Assembly: GCF_019578655.1 (NCBI RefSeq)
Contig: NC_063260.1
Location: 31,830,888 to 31,894,887, forward strand
Direction of reading: 5' to 3'
Source: Ricinus communis
Taxonomy: Eukaryota; Streptophyta; Magnoliopsida; Malpighiales; Euphorbiaceae
DNA: 64,000 bases
The notes beneath the pieces are model-generated. The model was not told the origin of the DNA. It was given only the letters and a program-made list of their open reading frames with translations, and ran no database searches. Numbering within the stretch: the stretch's first letter is position 1; the number at the start of each line of letters is the position of its first letter. Shown in pieces: positions 13,340-26,267 of the stretch. The translations under genes and the position numbers were made by a program.

Positions 13340-14700
13340 AAATAATATTATTATTTTATTTGAATTATGATTTGGATTGTGTTGTGGAGTCGAGAAAATA
13401 ATACAGTTTTGATGGCCCGACTCCCATTAAATAAATATGAAATATTTGAAGTGTATCTAGCAGGTTCTGGACCCGTTATACTGGGAGTAGATATCCATAA
13501 TTTATGGAAGGTTCTATCGAATTTTTAGTAGAATTTTTGAGTCGAAATTTTTTAGGCAGTATAATCTAGGAATTTAGTCCTAAGAAAAATTAAAAATATC
13601 GTCCGTCCAGCCAGCTTCATCCGACGCGTAGGAATAAACTGTGGAGAGTGACAAAACTACGAGTTAAAGTCACATATCTTCTATACATATGTCCTGCCGA
13701 ATTTTTATATAGCAATTTCGATTAATTATTTATATTTTTATCATATAGTAGATATTGCTGGAAATTCTTATTAATTATTGTTCTATATTTAATTAATTGA
13801 TTATAGATTTAAACTATTTATTTATTATTTATCTAAGTAATTGCTTTATAAATTTTATATTAGTTATTTATTATTAATTTAAATAATCATTTTATAGAAT
13901 TAATTATTTATTTACTACTTATCTAAATTATTAAATTTACTATTGTAATTATGCAATGTTCAATATTATTTAATATGTTATTGATTAATAGTTAAATTAC
14001 TTGCTATTTATATATCATTTTTTGCAATAGCAATGTTATGATTTCATATTGACTTAGATGAGGCGGCAGTAGAACATGTCACATGATGGATAGCATCAGG
14101 ACCGCATATGCGCGTCGGTATTAATCAGAGACAGGTAGTAAAATAATATTTTTCAGATTTGTCATGATCGAGTACAATTCTTTGGGCTGTGAGAATTTGA
14201 TTATCGGAGGAAAGGTCCATGGTCGAGCGTTACTTTTTAGGCATCGATTTTATTGAGAATTAAGTGATCAAGCTGGTTTAAAGACCCTGGTTGAGCTTCG
14301 ATCTCTAGGCGTTAGTCCTATTGGAATAAAAGAGCCGAAAGACTGCTAGAATTGGGGTTAGGGTTCTGCTGAAGTGCTCGTCCGTTATGAGTTAAAAATC
14401 AATTATTTTAACTTATGCTTCGACACTTATTAATTTGTGATGTACCACATTATTTTATCAATCATTGTACATGGATATTTATGGTTGTTTTACTATAGAT
14501 ATATGATTTTAACTCATTTCCAAGACTGACAGTCTCAATTTTAAATTTTTCAAGTGACAGCTAAGTTCTCCGTAAACATCTTTTACAGCCCAATTTTCTT
14601 TTTCCTTTCGGACTTATTGTAATTAAATCTTATTTTTATATTTTGAAATTATTTGAAATTCTATACTCTCTGTATTAATGTACTTGGTATCTTATATTTT
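13340..14700 (+). repeat. Remnant LTR of the same family as 1-982 (copy 2)
   Basis: Shares with 1-982, in the same order and strand, the 'agaacatg' motif, 'gatcgagt/ggtcgagc' blocks, 'agagccgaaag', 'ggggttagggttct' and 'gactgacagtctca', plus a late 'cggactt...tgtaatta' block. The two are clearly diverged, with many substitutions and indels. No gag-pol between them belongs to them, since the intervening 12 kb is three normal genes; they are two separate old insertions. The exact ends are not resolved. Confidence 0.6.
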
Positions 14701-14884
14701 AATTTGATTTGTTAAAAATTATGAGATATTGCTAGAAATCTAGCTGGAGGATTAATTTAACTATCTGTAGATTTATAAGTGAAATATTAGTTTCTTTTAA
14801 GAGTACATAATGAGATATATGTTTATTTAGATTTTTAACTAATTAAGCTTAGTATGAATTTTGATTATTTTAAATCTACTCATT

Positions 14885-15640
14885 TTCTTGCAGAACACTT
14901 AAAACTTAAAGTAGCCTTCAAGTTGTCCCAAACATTTTGACTTGAACTTGCAATCACAATTTCATCAAAATACAGTAACAAGGCAGTAGACTAATCATTA
15001 ACACCTTTTGTGAAAAGAAAGCAATCTGACTTAGATTGTACAGAGGCATTTTTCACTAAGCACTCTGTAAACTTGCCATTCGATAGTCTGGAGGCCTATT
15101 TTAAACCGTACAGGGATTTCTGCAGCTTACACACCATTTAAACTGCCTTTCACTTGTTTCGTGTAAGTCTACCAAAATCACATGTTTGAGTTCCTCTTGA
15201 AACTGGTAGCCTAGAGGAATCTTGATAGATACATCCTCAACCATATCTCCATTTAAGAATGCATTGTGCACATCTAACTGATTAATGAACCATCATTCGA
15301 ATGTTGCTAGAGTTAGTAAGAGCGTGACTGTAGCCTACTTTATAATATGGCTAAAGATTTCTTGAAAATCAAATCCCTTTAGCTGATTATATAAGCTTTA
15401 CCAATAAGCCTAGCTTTGCATGCCTCATCTGGTTTGAACTTAACCCCAGACATCCATTTACACTCCATAACCTTTGTTTCAGGAGGTAGAGAGCATCCAA
15501 TTTCCAAGTATTATTGCCTTCTAAATCCCTTAAATCTTCTTGCAAAACTATCTGACGTTGGTGCTCCTCCTGGACGGAGTCAAAAGTCACCATTGAAACA
15601 AAAGCAGGTAGATATCTCCTATCTACTGCCCGCATCTGAA
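14885..15640 (-). pseudogene. Ty1/copia reverse transcriptase fossil
   Basis: Read on the minus strand, the segment translates in pieces into a copia-type polymerase. The N-terminal RT signature QEDLRDLEGNNTWKL is at about 15520-15565. A SLYGLK box is at about 15100-15120. A degraded catalytic box, TALLLYFDEIVIAS (normally YVDD), lies around 14955-14990. In-frame stops and frame changes interrupt it, and the central region with the first catalytic Asp (QLDV) is badly eroded, so it cannot encode an active enzyme. It sits directly beside an LTR remnant of apparently different type. No copia LTRs were identified. Confidence 0.8.
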
Positions 15641-15659
15641 AATGGGTTACTTTGCGATT

Positions 15660-18252
15660 AATAACATCGATTAATATTTATATAAATTGTAATTAAAGAA
15701 GAATAAATTAAGAGTAATCTGTTAGGGATGGATTGATCCATAACATCCATTTAGAAATAGCAAATACAGCAATCATTCTTTGGGAGAATGTTAGCAACGA
15801 TGAAGCTGTACAAAGTCCATAGGCTTCGTTGGTTGGGCCTCGGAGTGAATCTGTTTGGTTGGTTGGTTTGCATCAAATAAATAAGAGTGAATCAATAGGC
15901 ATTGGGTTTTTCTCTTTGCAATCTTTTTAACATTAAACAGCTGAAAAATGACAAAACCCAACCTACTTTCATCATATGTTTGTCAAAAATGACAACTCTT
16001 TGGATTGGCCCTGTCCTATCAAATACAAAAAATATTACTAATTTGTGCATCTGTTGCTTCCCACTTTTGTTTTGTTTTTTTATTTTTATTTTTTATTTCT
16101 TTGCTCTATTCTTCATAATTCATCCCCTGTATTTACACCTTTTTTAACTAAAAGAAAAGAAAAACCAACTAAAGTTATTATATACTTATATATTCTCAAT
16201 AATGAGAAGGGTATCAAAGATAGTATAAATAGATAATTTTAGACTTCTTTGCATACATATAGGCATTAACAAATTACATCTCTATATAATGGTTTTTTGA
16301 TTGTATTTTCATGCAAGCTTTTTATTTTTTTGCCCCTTTGATTTGGGGGAGATGATGAAATAAACTAAATATGAAACAATCAATGACAGGATTGTTCCTT
16401 GGGAAAGAAATGGAGTAGTGTGAGAAACCTTAATAAGAGGATCAATGATTGTTAAGTTAAGTTAAGAAATCGAGTATCTTGATTCCAAAGGGCATTAGCA
16501 AGAAGTTTGCGTCGCCTTCTTTCTATATATTCTAATTCTTCCCAACCCTAAATAAAGAAGCATAATTATATATTTTACTCATGGAATTGGAATACAAATA
16601 GACTTAGCTCATAAGCCAATCATGGGAAACTCATGCTTTGATTCTTTTTGTCTAGTCTCCTTCTCATCAATATATTCATTTCATTCTAAAACCAATTGCT
16701 TATGTATGGCCTGGCCTGGAATAAATTGAAGTGACTTGAGAGCTTTTTTTGTTGTTGTAAATATAGCCTCCCTGCGCATCATCATACGGCCCTTGGACTG
16801 AGAGACTACGTAATAAAGCATGCCAATTGGGGTTACAAATATAAACATTCCGACGAGCTATGAGCAACAATAGAATAAAAAGGGTAACTAAATTTACTAC
16901 ATGCATTCTTTTCTTTTCTTTTGTTGCTGTTGTTTGTAATTATGAGTTGGTAGTATGAAATGAATGGCAATTCAAACAATCGATAAGAAGAAGGAGAGAG
17001 TATCAAAGCAACTCAAACTCAAAACTCAAAAAAAGAAGAAGATAGCAATATTGATATTGGCTTGCGAATATTAATAAAAGAGAAAAGGAAATAGTATTTG
17101 ATTGTGAAAGATTTTCCATTTGTCTTGTGTTGGAGATAGCAACTTCCAACTTGTATTAGTTAGTATTTGCATTTTATATATATATATGCTATCTTCCATC
17201 CGATCTCATCTCATTAAAACCCTTTTTTGCAACTGTGCCCACTTCGCATTAATGATGCGCAAAAGATACGGCAACCCCTGCAGACCCATTTATCCAACAA
17301 AATATTAATAATTTTATTACATCCATTTCCCTAAACTTCACTCCCAGAAACTCTTCTATCCCTATAATTTTCCTTATACTATTTTCACTCCCTAATTCAA
17401 TACACCCAACTTAGTGTATTTGGTTTAAATGATTAACTACCCTACTGAAGATTGAAAACTATTAGAGGTAGTAACACTGATAATGGAACATTTACAGTGT
17501 TCAAGTTGAACTTTAGTTGCTGATTTTAAATGACCCTTTTACCGCTAACAAATGAGAGAAACACAAAAGACTAAAGAAAGGGTCCCATCCCATAAATTTT
17601 AAATGTTAAGATTTAAGAAAATATAGGGCCAAAGTATATAGCGTGCTAAATCTCATGGATTTTGATGTAAAATCTTTTCTGTAAACAAAAAAAGGTGTTA
17701 ACTTTTGAATGGAGCAGTCACGAGACGTCCATGAAATCTCTGCTTTGAATTCATCTTTCTACTGTCAACTCCCTAATCCCTTCATCTTCTTACAAAAAGC
17801 CGTGAAAATCTCTTCCTTTCTTCCTGCAACCATCTACATTTTCATCTTCATAGCTTTTATCTGTATTGTGCAACTTTTGTGTATTAGATTAGATGTCTCT
17901 GCGCCTTTTCCTTTTTGTATGTACATATAAAACCAGTTTTAGAATGGAAACTACCCCTCTCCCCTGTTTGTCCCAAGAAGTTGCTATGTTTTCTTTGGCT
18001 CTGTGACTAATTTCTTCGATCAAATTCATGAATACCCATCTCTGCTTCTCATTTTTCTACAGAACCCATGTATTTGAACCAGTTCATGCACTTTCTCAAA
18101 TCAATTCACACATTCAGAAGGAAGACTCCTTTTGATTGTTTGTTTTGACACCCACAAATAAATTTAAAGGAAGCATCTTCGCCGCAGAATAAAGTAAAAA
18201 AAGAAAAAGAAAAGAAAAGAAACAGGAGCTACCAAAAGAACAAGTGGTTGGA
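15660..18252. other. Intergenic and upstream region of the HT1-like kinase gene
   Basis: A 2.6 kb gap with no supported gene. It is AT-rich with T-tracts (16060-16110) and a short TA microsatellite near 17177. The last few hundred bases before 18253 include a purine-rich stretch (18195-18240) and are likely promoter and 5' UTR. Short open frames in this region look random. Confidence 0.35.
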
Positions 18253-21200
18253 ATGGCGGGTTTGTGTTTTCATGCATTTCGGCTTCGGAGATCGAAGAGC
18301 AAATCTTTTACGATCCCTTCGTCATCGAAAAGCCAGCTGAATTCAGAAATGGAGAACATGGAGAAGAGGAGATTTGACAGCTTAGAGTCATGGTCAATGA
18401 TATTGGAGTCTGAGAATGTGGAGGCCTGGGAGGTCTCAAAGGAGGACCAAGAGGAATGGACTGCTGACCTCTCTCAGTTATTTATAGGTAACAAGTTTGC
18501 CTCTGGTGCCCACAGTAGGATTTATCGTGGAATTTATAAGCAGAGAGCTGTTGCGGTCAAAATGGTTAGAATTCCTAACCAAAACGAGGACACTCGAACT
18601 TTGCTCGAGCAGCAATTCAAATCTGAAGTTGCTTTGCTTTCCCGTCTCTTTCATCCCAATATAGTGCAGGTAACAGCTTCTGTTGCAATCTTATTCGGAT
18701 GTTTGCTCCATATTGCAACTTTACTGAATGAAAGAATTATATACCGAGCAAAACAATTTGTTTTATTCGCATTAAACAGCATTTGTTTTGTTAGATTTTT
18801 CCATTACCTACTCTTTTTTTTTTTCTTAGTCACCTACTTGGCTTAAGTTTTGGACTTCTGTCAGAAAATCTATCTCCCTATGCTATAAATTGTGCATCTT
18901 CTCTATATCATAGCCTATGTGCCATCTCTGAGCTTTCTGGCGGTAATTGAACTAGAATTTCGAAACGCCTTAAAGCCTTCTTTTTAACTACTTGCTTGCC
19001 ATCCGCAGTTTCATCACTCACTACGTTGCTCTTGTTTCTGCATAATTCCCTGTTAAATTACTATTTAGACATAGCATGATCCATAAATCAGCATTAATAT
19101 ATAATTTTGTTGGATGGCTTATGGAACTTCTTATTGCTAGATGGTAAACCATCTCCTTTACAGTTCATTGCAGCTTGTAAAAGGCCACCTGTGTACTGTA
19201 TCATCACTGAATACATGTCACAAGGAACTCTGAGGATGTATCTCAACAAGAAAGAGCCTTATTCTCTGTCAACAGAAACAATACTGAGGTTAGCACTTGA
19301 TATCTCACGAGGAATGGAGTATCTTCATTCACAAGGAGTGATCCACAGAGATCTCAAATCAAATAATTTGCTTCTAAATGATGAAATGCGAGTTAAGGTA
19401 GCAGATTTTGGTACGTCATGCCTAGAAACACAGTGTCGAGAAACCAAAGGAAACAAAGGAACTTACCGCTGGATGGCACCTGAGATGATCAAGGAAAAAC
19501 CCTATACTCGAAAAGTTGATGTGTATAGTTTTGGCATTGTGTTATGGGAGCTCACTACAGCTTTGCTTCCCTTTCAAGGAATGACTCCTGTACAGGCCGC
19601 ATTTGCTGTGGCTGAGAAGGTTAGATATCTATGATTCGACACAAATTTCTTTCATTATTATGTGCTCTTTCCTGGAATACTTAAACTGTGGCCTTACAGA
19701 CTTTCCCTTCTTTGATAGTTTGATACTGTCATCTATATGTAGAATCAAGACATTCCATCCTAGTCTTTCTTGCAGTTAATATTTCTCTGCTGATTGACTC
19801 TTTTATTTTCTGCTAATGCTATGCTGTCTGCATAAGTCATGAGTGCAAAGTGGGGAACAAGATTAAAATCATGATTCTTTCAGATGTAACCTACTAGCTA
19901 GTTCCATCTTTTGGTTTAGGTGGAATAAGTGGATGTCCCAAGAAGGAGATGAATAGCAGTTTCTGGACACGTCCTTTTCTTTTGGTGTTATGGGTATAAA
20001 AATTAAAAGATTCTACAGAAGCTGTTCTTTTTTGTCATCTTCTTGTATGTCTTTCACATCTTGGTTACATAGTTCTTTATAGTCACAATAGTTGGAATCG
20101 GAGATGATTCAGTTATTAAACTCTTGCTATTCTGTTTTTCAAGTGTCAGAGACTATGAAGTTGTAGTTTCTTGATATTTATGTAGTTCGAAATAGATGCT
20201 GATAATTTATTTTGTTCTGTTCAAGAGACTAAGGTTCAGGTCAGTAGCCATCATGATGCATGCTTAATTTATGCATTTGAATGTCTATCTTTGAACACAA
20301 ATATCACTTTCCTAGAGAAGAGAATGAGTATATTCTTCTGCAGTGAAATAATTATAAACTATCGCTGTCATTGGTGGGTCTTAGTTGGATTAACATTAAG
20401 AAGCAAGTTCACCTTGATAATTTTGACCAAAAAAGCTGCACTGCAAAAGAGTTGGGCTAGATATGCCTGCTCCTTTGACGGATTGCTGTTTAGCTTGCTT
20501 GTGTCTCCAAAATTAGAACAAGGGCCACCATGGCAGGAGATGACTATGCCTCTTTAGTACAGAAAGGAACTTTCATTTAGAAATATTCACAAGCATTTTC
20601 TATGGAGTTAACATCCGTACCTGTATTGCTGCAACACATTAATGGTTATTGCATAAGGAGCTGTCACTTCAAATCTAAATCCTTTTCCTAATAAGTGTAA
20701 GTAGATTGATTCTTTTTCTCTCCAATTTTTCAAACGTTACATTGTCTTGTGACCATTAACAATTAATATTTTGCTTTTGAGGCTCTAATCTCCTCCACAT
20801 TCCTTTTGCAATTGGGTTGCTGCCTGTTTCAACATCTGATGTTTTTTGTTTGCTATTCTGTACCTGCTTTATCTATTGCCAAATAAGTGAATGGCTAACA
20901 ATTTATTGTGAAGAAAAGAAAGACATTAGCACTGATTATTCCATCATAATTTGTATTAAAGTGGAGAATCCACATGCATACAATTGCTGCTACTTGGTTG
21001 GGCTAATACAATCGCATAGACTATCAAAACCCACAATGTTCCTTTGGAGAACGGTTCTGTTGCATGTAAGGATAAGATTTATAGTTAACCATGTAGATTC
21101 AAGTAACGCGATTGAATTCTTTTTTGTTTTCTTGGTCATATCAACAACAGTATGCAACAGAGATGAGAGCTTTCACAATGTCTATATGTATAGAAAGCAT

Positions 21201-21777
21201 GTCCTGCTTCAAAATCAAGCCAGAATTTTTTTGTGCTCGTACTTCAAGCAGTGACTCAGCAATACTAAGTGAGGAGACTCCTATTCTTGAAAAGTGAAAG
21301 AAGATGCAGCAATAGAAAGGCATTGTGATGCATATTCTAGATAGCAAAAACAAACACTCTATAAGAATGAACACTGTATGCGGGGTATACAAATTTGTTA
21401 TAATTCCCGTGTTTCCATTTAAAAGTGGCCTTTGGTTGTGAATTATCCATTGATGATATAGGTGACGCTGTAAACTGCAATTTGTAGGCCAGTAATTTGT
21501 ATGTATTACTAATTATGTTCTCTGGCAGAACGAGCGACCTCCATTGCCAGCCAGTTGCCAGCCTGCACTTGCACACTTGATAAAGCGTTGCTGGGCAGCA
21601 AACCCATCAAAGCGACCAGACTTCAGTTACATTGTTTCTGCGCTGGAGAAGTATGATGAATGCGTGAAAGAGGGCCTTCCTCTTACTTCACACCCAGGGC
21701 TTGTCAACCGAAATGCCATCCTTGAACGCTTAAAAGGCTGTGTATCCATGAGCTCATCTATACCTGTACATGCATAG
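18253..21777 (+). CDS. HT1: Raf-like Ser/Thr kinase, HT1 (HIGH LEAF TEMPERATURE 1) homologue
   Basis: In Arabidopsis HT1 is a guard-cell kinase that controls stomatal response to CO2. Three exons (18253-18669, 19164-19619, 21529-21777) give 373 residues. The N-terminus MAGLCFHAF...RRSKSKS and the SLESWSMILESENVEAWE block match HT1 as I recall it. Kinase motifs: glycine loop FASGAHSRIYRG (about 82-93), catalytic Lys103 (AVK), HRDLKSNN (200-207), DFG (220-222), APE (244-246); HRDLKSNN places it on the tyrosine-kinase-like/Raf branch. The C-terminus (GCVSMSSSIPVHA) matches the HT1 tail, which separates it from other Raf-like kinases. Intron 2 is 1.9 kb. The start is the first ATG; an in-frame GTG 9 bases earlier is not needed. 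Confidence 0.95.
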
Positions 21778-23190
21778 GTTGATTGCGAGGTATGTAATGG
21801 CATTTTTATAAGGTGATTAACTTGTATATGATGTTATTTAAATTAATTATGTAAGCTCATGGTCTACAAGTGGCATATCAATAAGGTTGAAGAGGTGTAG
21901 TTCAATGTTTGGGATTTGCGCTCCCCAATTATGATTGTTTGATTTTAACTTAGAATGTGATATAACTGGGGAAAAGAATGAAGAATGTTGCAACTATCCA
22001 GTGGTGTGTAGGCCATCATCCTTGCAAGCTAGAGAAACTATAATTTAGATTCTTCAAACCAGTTATGGCAATGTATAAAATGAAGAATGTTGCTGTTTTT
22101 TCCTTTATTATTATTTTAATAAGTTCATACATACATCATAGATTTATCCTAGATAGCGAAAAGATCTATTTGTTTCTCTGTTTCTTGTGGGTCTTGTTCC
22201 CCAGCTTGGCCGATAAGCCATGTTCAAAAGTATGGATGAGTGTACGATTGGGGGATGAATCACTTAAAACAATCGCGAAAGAAAGGAGGAGGTACAATCG
22301 TCATTCTTATTAGTGTTATTAGAGGAAGAGATGAGATAAGCCAAAAACCTGTGTCATTAGAGGAGAGAGCAGCAGTGAGGGTGAGGATAGTGGCAGGATT
22401 CTATCTTTTTCCGACTTGAGTATCCTTCTATCCCGTTGTCTCTCTCCCTTGCTATCTTATTATTATTATTATTGCCTATTGGAGGAATTGAGAGACTCCC
22501 CAACCCAAGCATTTGCTTCACCCTCCAGCTGCCATCCTTTTTGTCTAACGGAGTCAGTTCCACTTGTTCATTAATGAAGATTTCATTCTGCTTGGCTCTC
22601 ATCCATTTATGCAATATGGTGTCAGAGCACTGTTTTCTTCTTTAGATTCATCTGTCTCTACAAATTCTTATTTTGGCCTGTTTGTTTGTGCTGGAAATAA
22701 AAATAACAATGGAACAAGTATTATTTCATTCATTTTCCTTCCTTTCTTCTACCCCTTATAAGATTTCCTTATTTAACAGCTCATTCAACCAAAGCCTTTT
22801 ACATAATGCCTACCACAGGTACGAGATATCTCAATTAGCTACCATGCTTAAGGTCAAAAACAGAGATAAAGGAAAACAGAAGACAAACCACTTGCATAAG
22901 GGAAAGGACAGCAATTGCACAACTCCCTGCTGCTCCTTGCTTAAATGAGAGACTGTATTTTAAGACTTAATGCCTTCTCCCTCCCCTCCCCTCCCCAGCT
23001 TCAGAATTTTTGTCCTTCGAGCTTTAAATGCCAGGAACCATATCCTTGGTTTGGTAAAAGGCATGATAGTAGCAGTTACAACTCGCAACTTAATGTTTTT
23101 CTTAATAGACGAAATTCAGGCCAGATTCATGCAAAACTCACCAAATTACCATCAACAATAATCATATCTAAGCCCAGTTCACTTAAACCT
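21778..23190. other. Convergent gap between HT1-like and SOBER1-like genes
   Basis: Should contain the 3' UTRs of both flanking genes. A short ATT trinucleotide repeat lies near 22457-22472 and a C/T-rich run near 22975-22997. Several overlapping open frames of 60-90 codons occur on both strands, none with recognisable domains. Confidence 0.4.
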
Positions 23191-23875
23191 CTATGAAGAA
23201 GTTCGCAGACGAGTCTTAATCCATGATTCCAGATATTGCAACTCCCCGTTGCTTATTGAATGGCCAAGACCAGGGTACGCCTGCAAATGCCAGATGCCAG
23301 ATTTTATAAGTCGAATAACTAGCAACATAATTCAGAACATACCAGATATATTACCTTAAACTCGCAGCTTATCCCAGCTTTTTCAAGGAATGGGGGACCT
23401 GCTTGTCCAGCTTCAAACAGTACTGTTCTGTCAGCAATTCCATGCGACCACAAAATAGGTGTCTGTATAAAAATACGAGATCTCCAACCATTTAATCATG
23501 TAATAATGTGAATGATATTTCTAAAATTTCTTTTTTAAGAACTTTAAAGATCAGGGGGTACTTAACAAGAACAGCAACACAGGAAGACCAATGGGAAAAG
23601 AAATTAGATTTAAAAAATCAAGGGAAAACATTGAAAACACTTCTTAACTCAAAGGAGCGGTACATTGCTCCATTTAGCTAAATACCCTTTTTGCATCAGG
23701 TGAAATCTGTTCCATGATAGAAGAATTAAAAGGAACCCATCCACTGAAGACTGCACCTCCTCCTAGAGTTTTGGGGTATAGCATAACACTAGCCAAGGTC
23801 AAGGCACCTGCAAATGAATTGATAAGACTTTTAAGATCATAAATGAGAACAAATATCATTTGTTATTTATCTGTC

Positions 23876-23908
<33 letters not shown>

Positions 23909-25418
23909 CCTCCTTGACTGAATCCACAAACGAATACATTATCAGGGTTTGTTCCAGCAGCTATCTCCTTGTCTATAATTCCATGCACATTCTGAACTGC
24001 TTTGAGGATACCAGTTTCATCTTTTGGAGAATCCTAAGGTACATTTAAAAATAGAAGTCACGAGAATAAGTATCAAACTCAACTTGCACCGTCATTGAAC
24101 ATTTGGTGTCACAATTAATCTGGAAAAGAACTTTACAATCATCAAAGAACCATTAAGTCACAGATTTTTTATCAATGACAACTTCAAGGGCATGCAAATA
24201 CAGAGTATGGTATCTCAAACTAAAGAGCAGAGCAACTATATGGATTTACTTTGGCAAAGGACAGTAGTTCAAACAAAATGCAGTTAGTTATGATATTTAG
24301 AGGAAGAGGTGTCTATTCTTCATGTATGCGAAGGTTAAGATATCTCTGGGAAAAAGAATTATTCCAGCAACTTGTACTGGCTGAGCCACATTGAAGGATG
24401 CTAGCAATGTGACAAAACTAAGATGAAAATTCCTGAAACGAAATGCACATAAAGAATCTATATATAGATGTAGGAATAGCTGAACTTACAGCTGTGATGG
24501 GAATCTCATAGATGTCAAACCATGAAGGCATTACAGCACCATCTACAGTACAGAGGCATGTAAATTATTAGAAACACATTTATTTATAATTCACATAAAA
24601 ATGCAAAAAGATGCTGAATTCATTCCATTACTGTTACACAAAGTTCAGAACAAATTAAAAGGAAAAGAACAGAAAAAGAAACAAAAACGTTTTGATCACA
24701 ATAAAACGAATGAAGATAAGATGATGAAAATAGGCATTCACACTCTCAAAACACCAACTTTAGATGAGACATCAGAATTCAGACCACTCTATTATACGTT
24801 GTATATATGCATATGGGTCACCATCAATCTTAAGATCGTTGCGATACATGCAATCTCAATAGTCAACAAACACACCCTCAGACACTAGAAGAAGAGACAT
24901 ACTTTCAACACATTCGACCTTTATATGACAATAAAATCAAACCTAAACTCACTAGTAATTCCGTTCGATAATCATTCCAGCCATTTATTTGAAAAGACAG
25001 CTGAAATGCACTTAGAAGAATCAGAGGGGATTTGTTAAGGGAAAACCAAATAGATGGGTGGATCGAGGAACATAAAATCCTTAATCTTAATCAAAACCAT
25101 ATACAACAAATTAAGATGGATAGAATTAAAAGAAAGACAGAGAAGAAGATGATAATGCTTACAGTTGCAGGAAACGGGGTTATTAGGAGCATTAGGGAAA
25201 GACCATTTTGTAGATGAAAAGTGGGAAGAAGCGAAGAGTGATTTGATGGGTTCATTGGCGGGACCGGAATCCCCCAATCCGTGAAGCCAAAGAATAAAGG
25301 AAGGAGCCATGGAGTTTGGTGTGGGAGAAGGAGATGGGGTTGGGGTGCGATGGAAGAATGTTATAATTAAAAGCGTGGTGCAGAAGAGCAAAGCAATTGG
25401 CTTTGTAGGATGCTGCAT
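23191..25418 (-). CDS. SOBER1: SOBER1/TIPSY1-like alpha/beta hydrolase (acyl-protein thioesterase family)
   Basis: Minus-strand exons 25418-25163, 24542-24490, 24033-23910, 23807-23686, 23462-23355 and 23280-23191 join to 250 residues. The core starts FILWLHGLGDSGPANEPIKS, diagnostic of acyl-protein thioesterase/carboxylesterases. The triad is Ser142 (GFSQGG), Asp196 (HGIADRTV) and His228 (GLGHS). The sequence closely follows Arabidopsis SOBER1 (At4g22300), a deacetylase that suppresses hypersensitive responses to the bacterial effector AvrBsT. Residues 1-36 are an extension with a hydrophobic stretch (8-22, PIALLFCTTLLIITF) and a Thr/Pro/Ser-rich linker; the second Met (residue 37, genomic 25310) matches the usual family start. 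Either start is possible: the upstream ATG would give a signal anchor, the downstream one a soluble enzyme of 214 residues. Confidence 0.9.
23878..23909. repeat. GT/GA microsatellite in SOBER1-like intron
   Basis: A (GT)n run followed by a (GA)n run adjoins the donor site of exon 3 of the SOBER1-like gene; on the minus strand it reads as a pyrimidine-rich TC run then AC repeats starting at the donor. Length variation here could touch splicing of this exon. Confidence 0.7.
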
Positions 25419-26267
25419 TTGGTTTTGGGGTGGGGGTGAAGCAGAGGGATGTGAAATTACTTTGGGCTACCCCTCCGTGTTTAACTAACAAGAAACTTAG
25501 GCTGTGGTTTTGGCGCAGTATTATGGAAATCCAAACTCACCATCACAACTTGCATTCGCACAGGGATCATAATGACTAAGCTGATGATGAACAATCGTGT
25601 GATTTACAGTTATAGATGGACGGAGGCGCCAGGTTAGTGATTTCTGCAGGAAAAGTTAATTGGTAAATCCTTGCCGAGTGATTCATGATTTGCACAGGTC
25701 TAATAGAAGGAACAGTGAGGCAATTGATTGTAAATACTTGGAGAGATTCTTAATTCCTTTTTCGAAATAGAGTTGTATTTGCTGTTTTATGATCAATAAA
25801 AGAAGAAAAGACCCACTACGCTCGAACTGTCCTTATTTTTTACCAGATAACATCTCTTCTTCTCGAAAACTATAAAATTTACTATCAGGAGGCCATAAAA
25901 TAAAAGTAGCTTTGTTTTGCACCGTTACTGCTACCTTCTGTAAACTGTTCAATTTTCAGCATACAAAAATTTCATTGTTTTCTCTTATTCTCCTTCATTG
26001 AACCCCACACACCTATCTCATATCTGAAGGGGGTGACTGCGACTCCAACAACAAACGCAACAAGAGTAGAAGAATAATGACGAAAAGGTTGATTTAAATG
26101 AAAAATTAAACATAAGGCCAACAATGTCCATACATATAAAGCTCCATAATGTAAGAAGAAAATACAGGAATTCAAAAGCAACAAATGGAAGCCTGTAGTG
26201 TAGAGAGAGTGCTGAGCACAGGAAGGGAAGTGAGGTTTCTGTCCTAAAAAGCAGACTCAACGCATCT
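25419..26267. other. Gap between SOBER1-like and MED11 genes
   Basis: Promoter side of the SOBER1-like gene and 3' side of MED11, both on the minus strand. An AATAAA on the plus strand near 25794 is not linked to a gene. No coding region supported. Confidence 0.35.

Noticed and set aside
20817..21297. Open frames inside HT1 intron 2
   Set aside because: No domain; the intron is bounded by correct GT and AG sites with preserved kinase continuity.
22300..23160. Cluster of overlapping 60-90 codon frames on both strands between HT1 and SOBER1
   Set aside because: Random-looking composition, short tandem repeats, no motifs.
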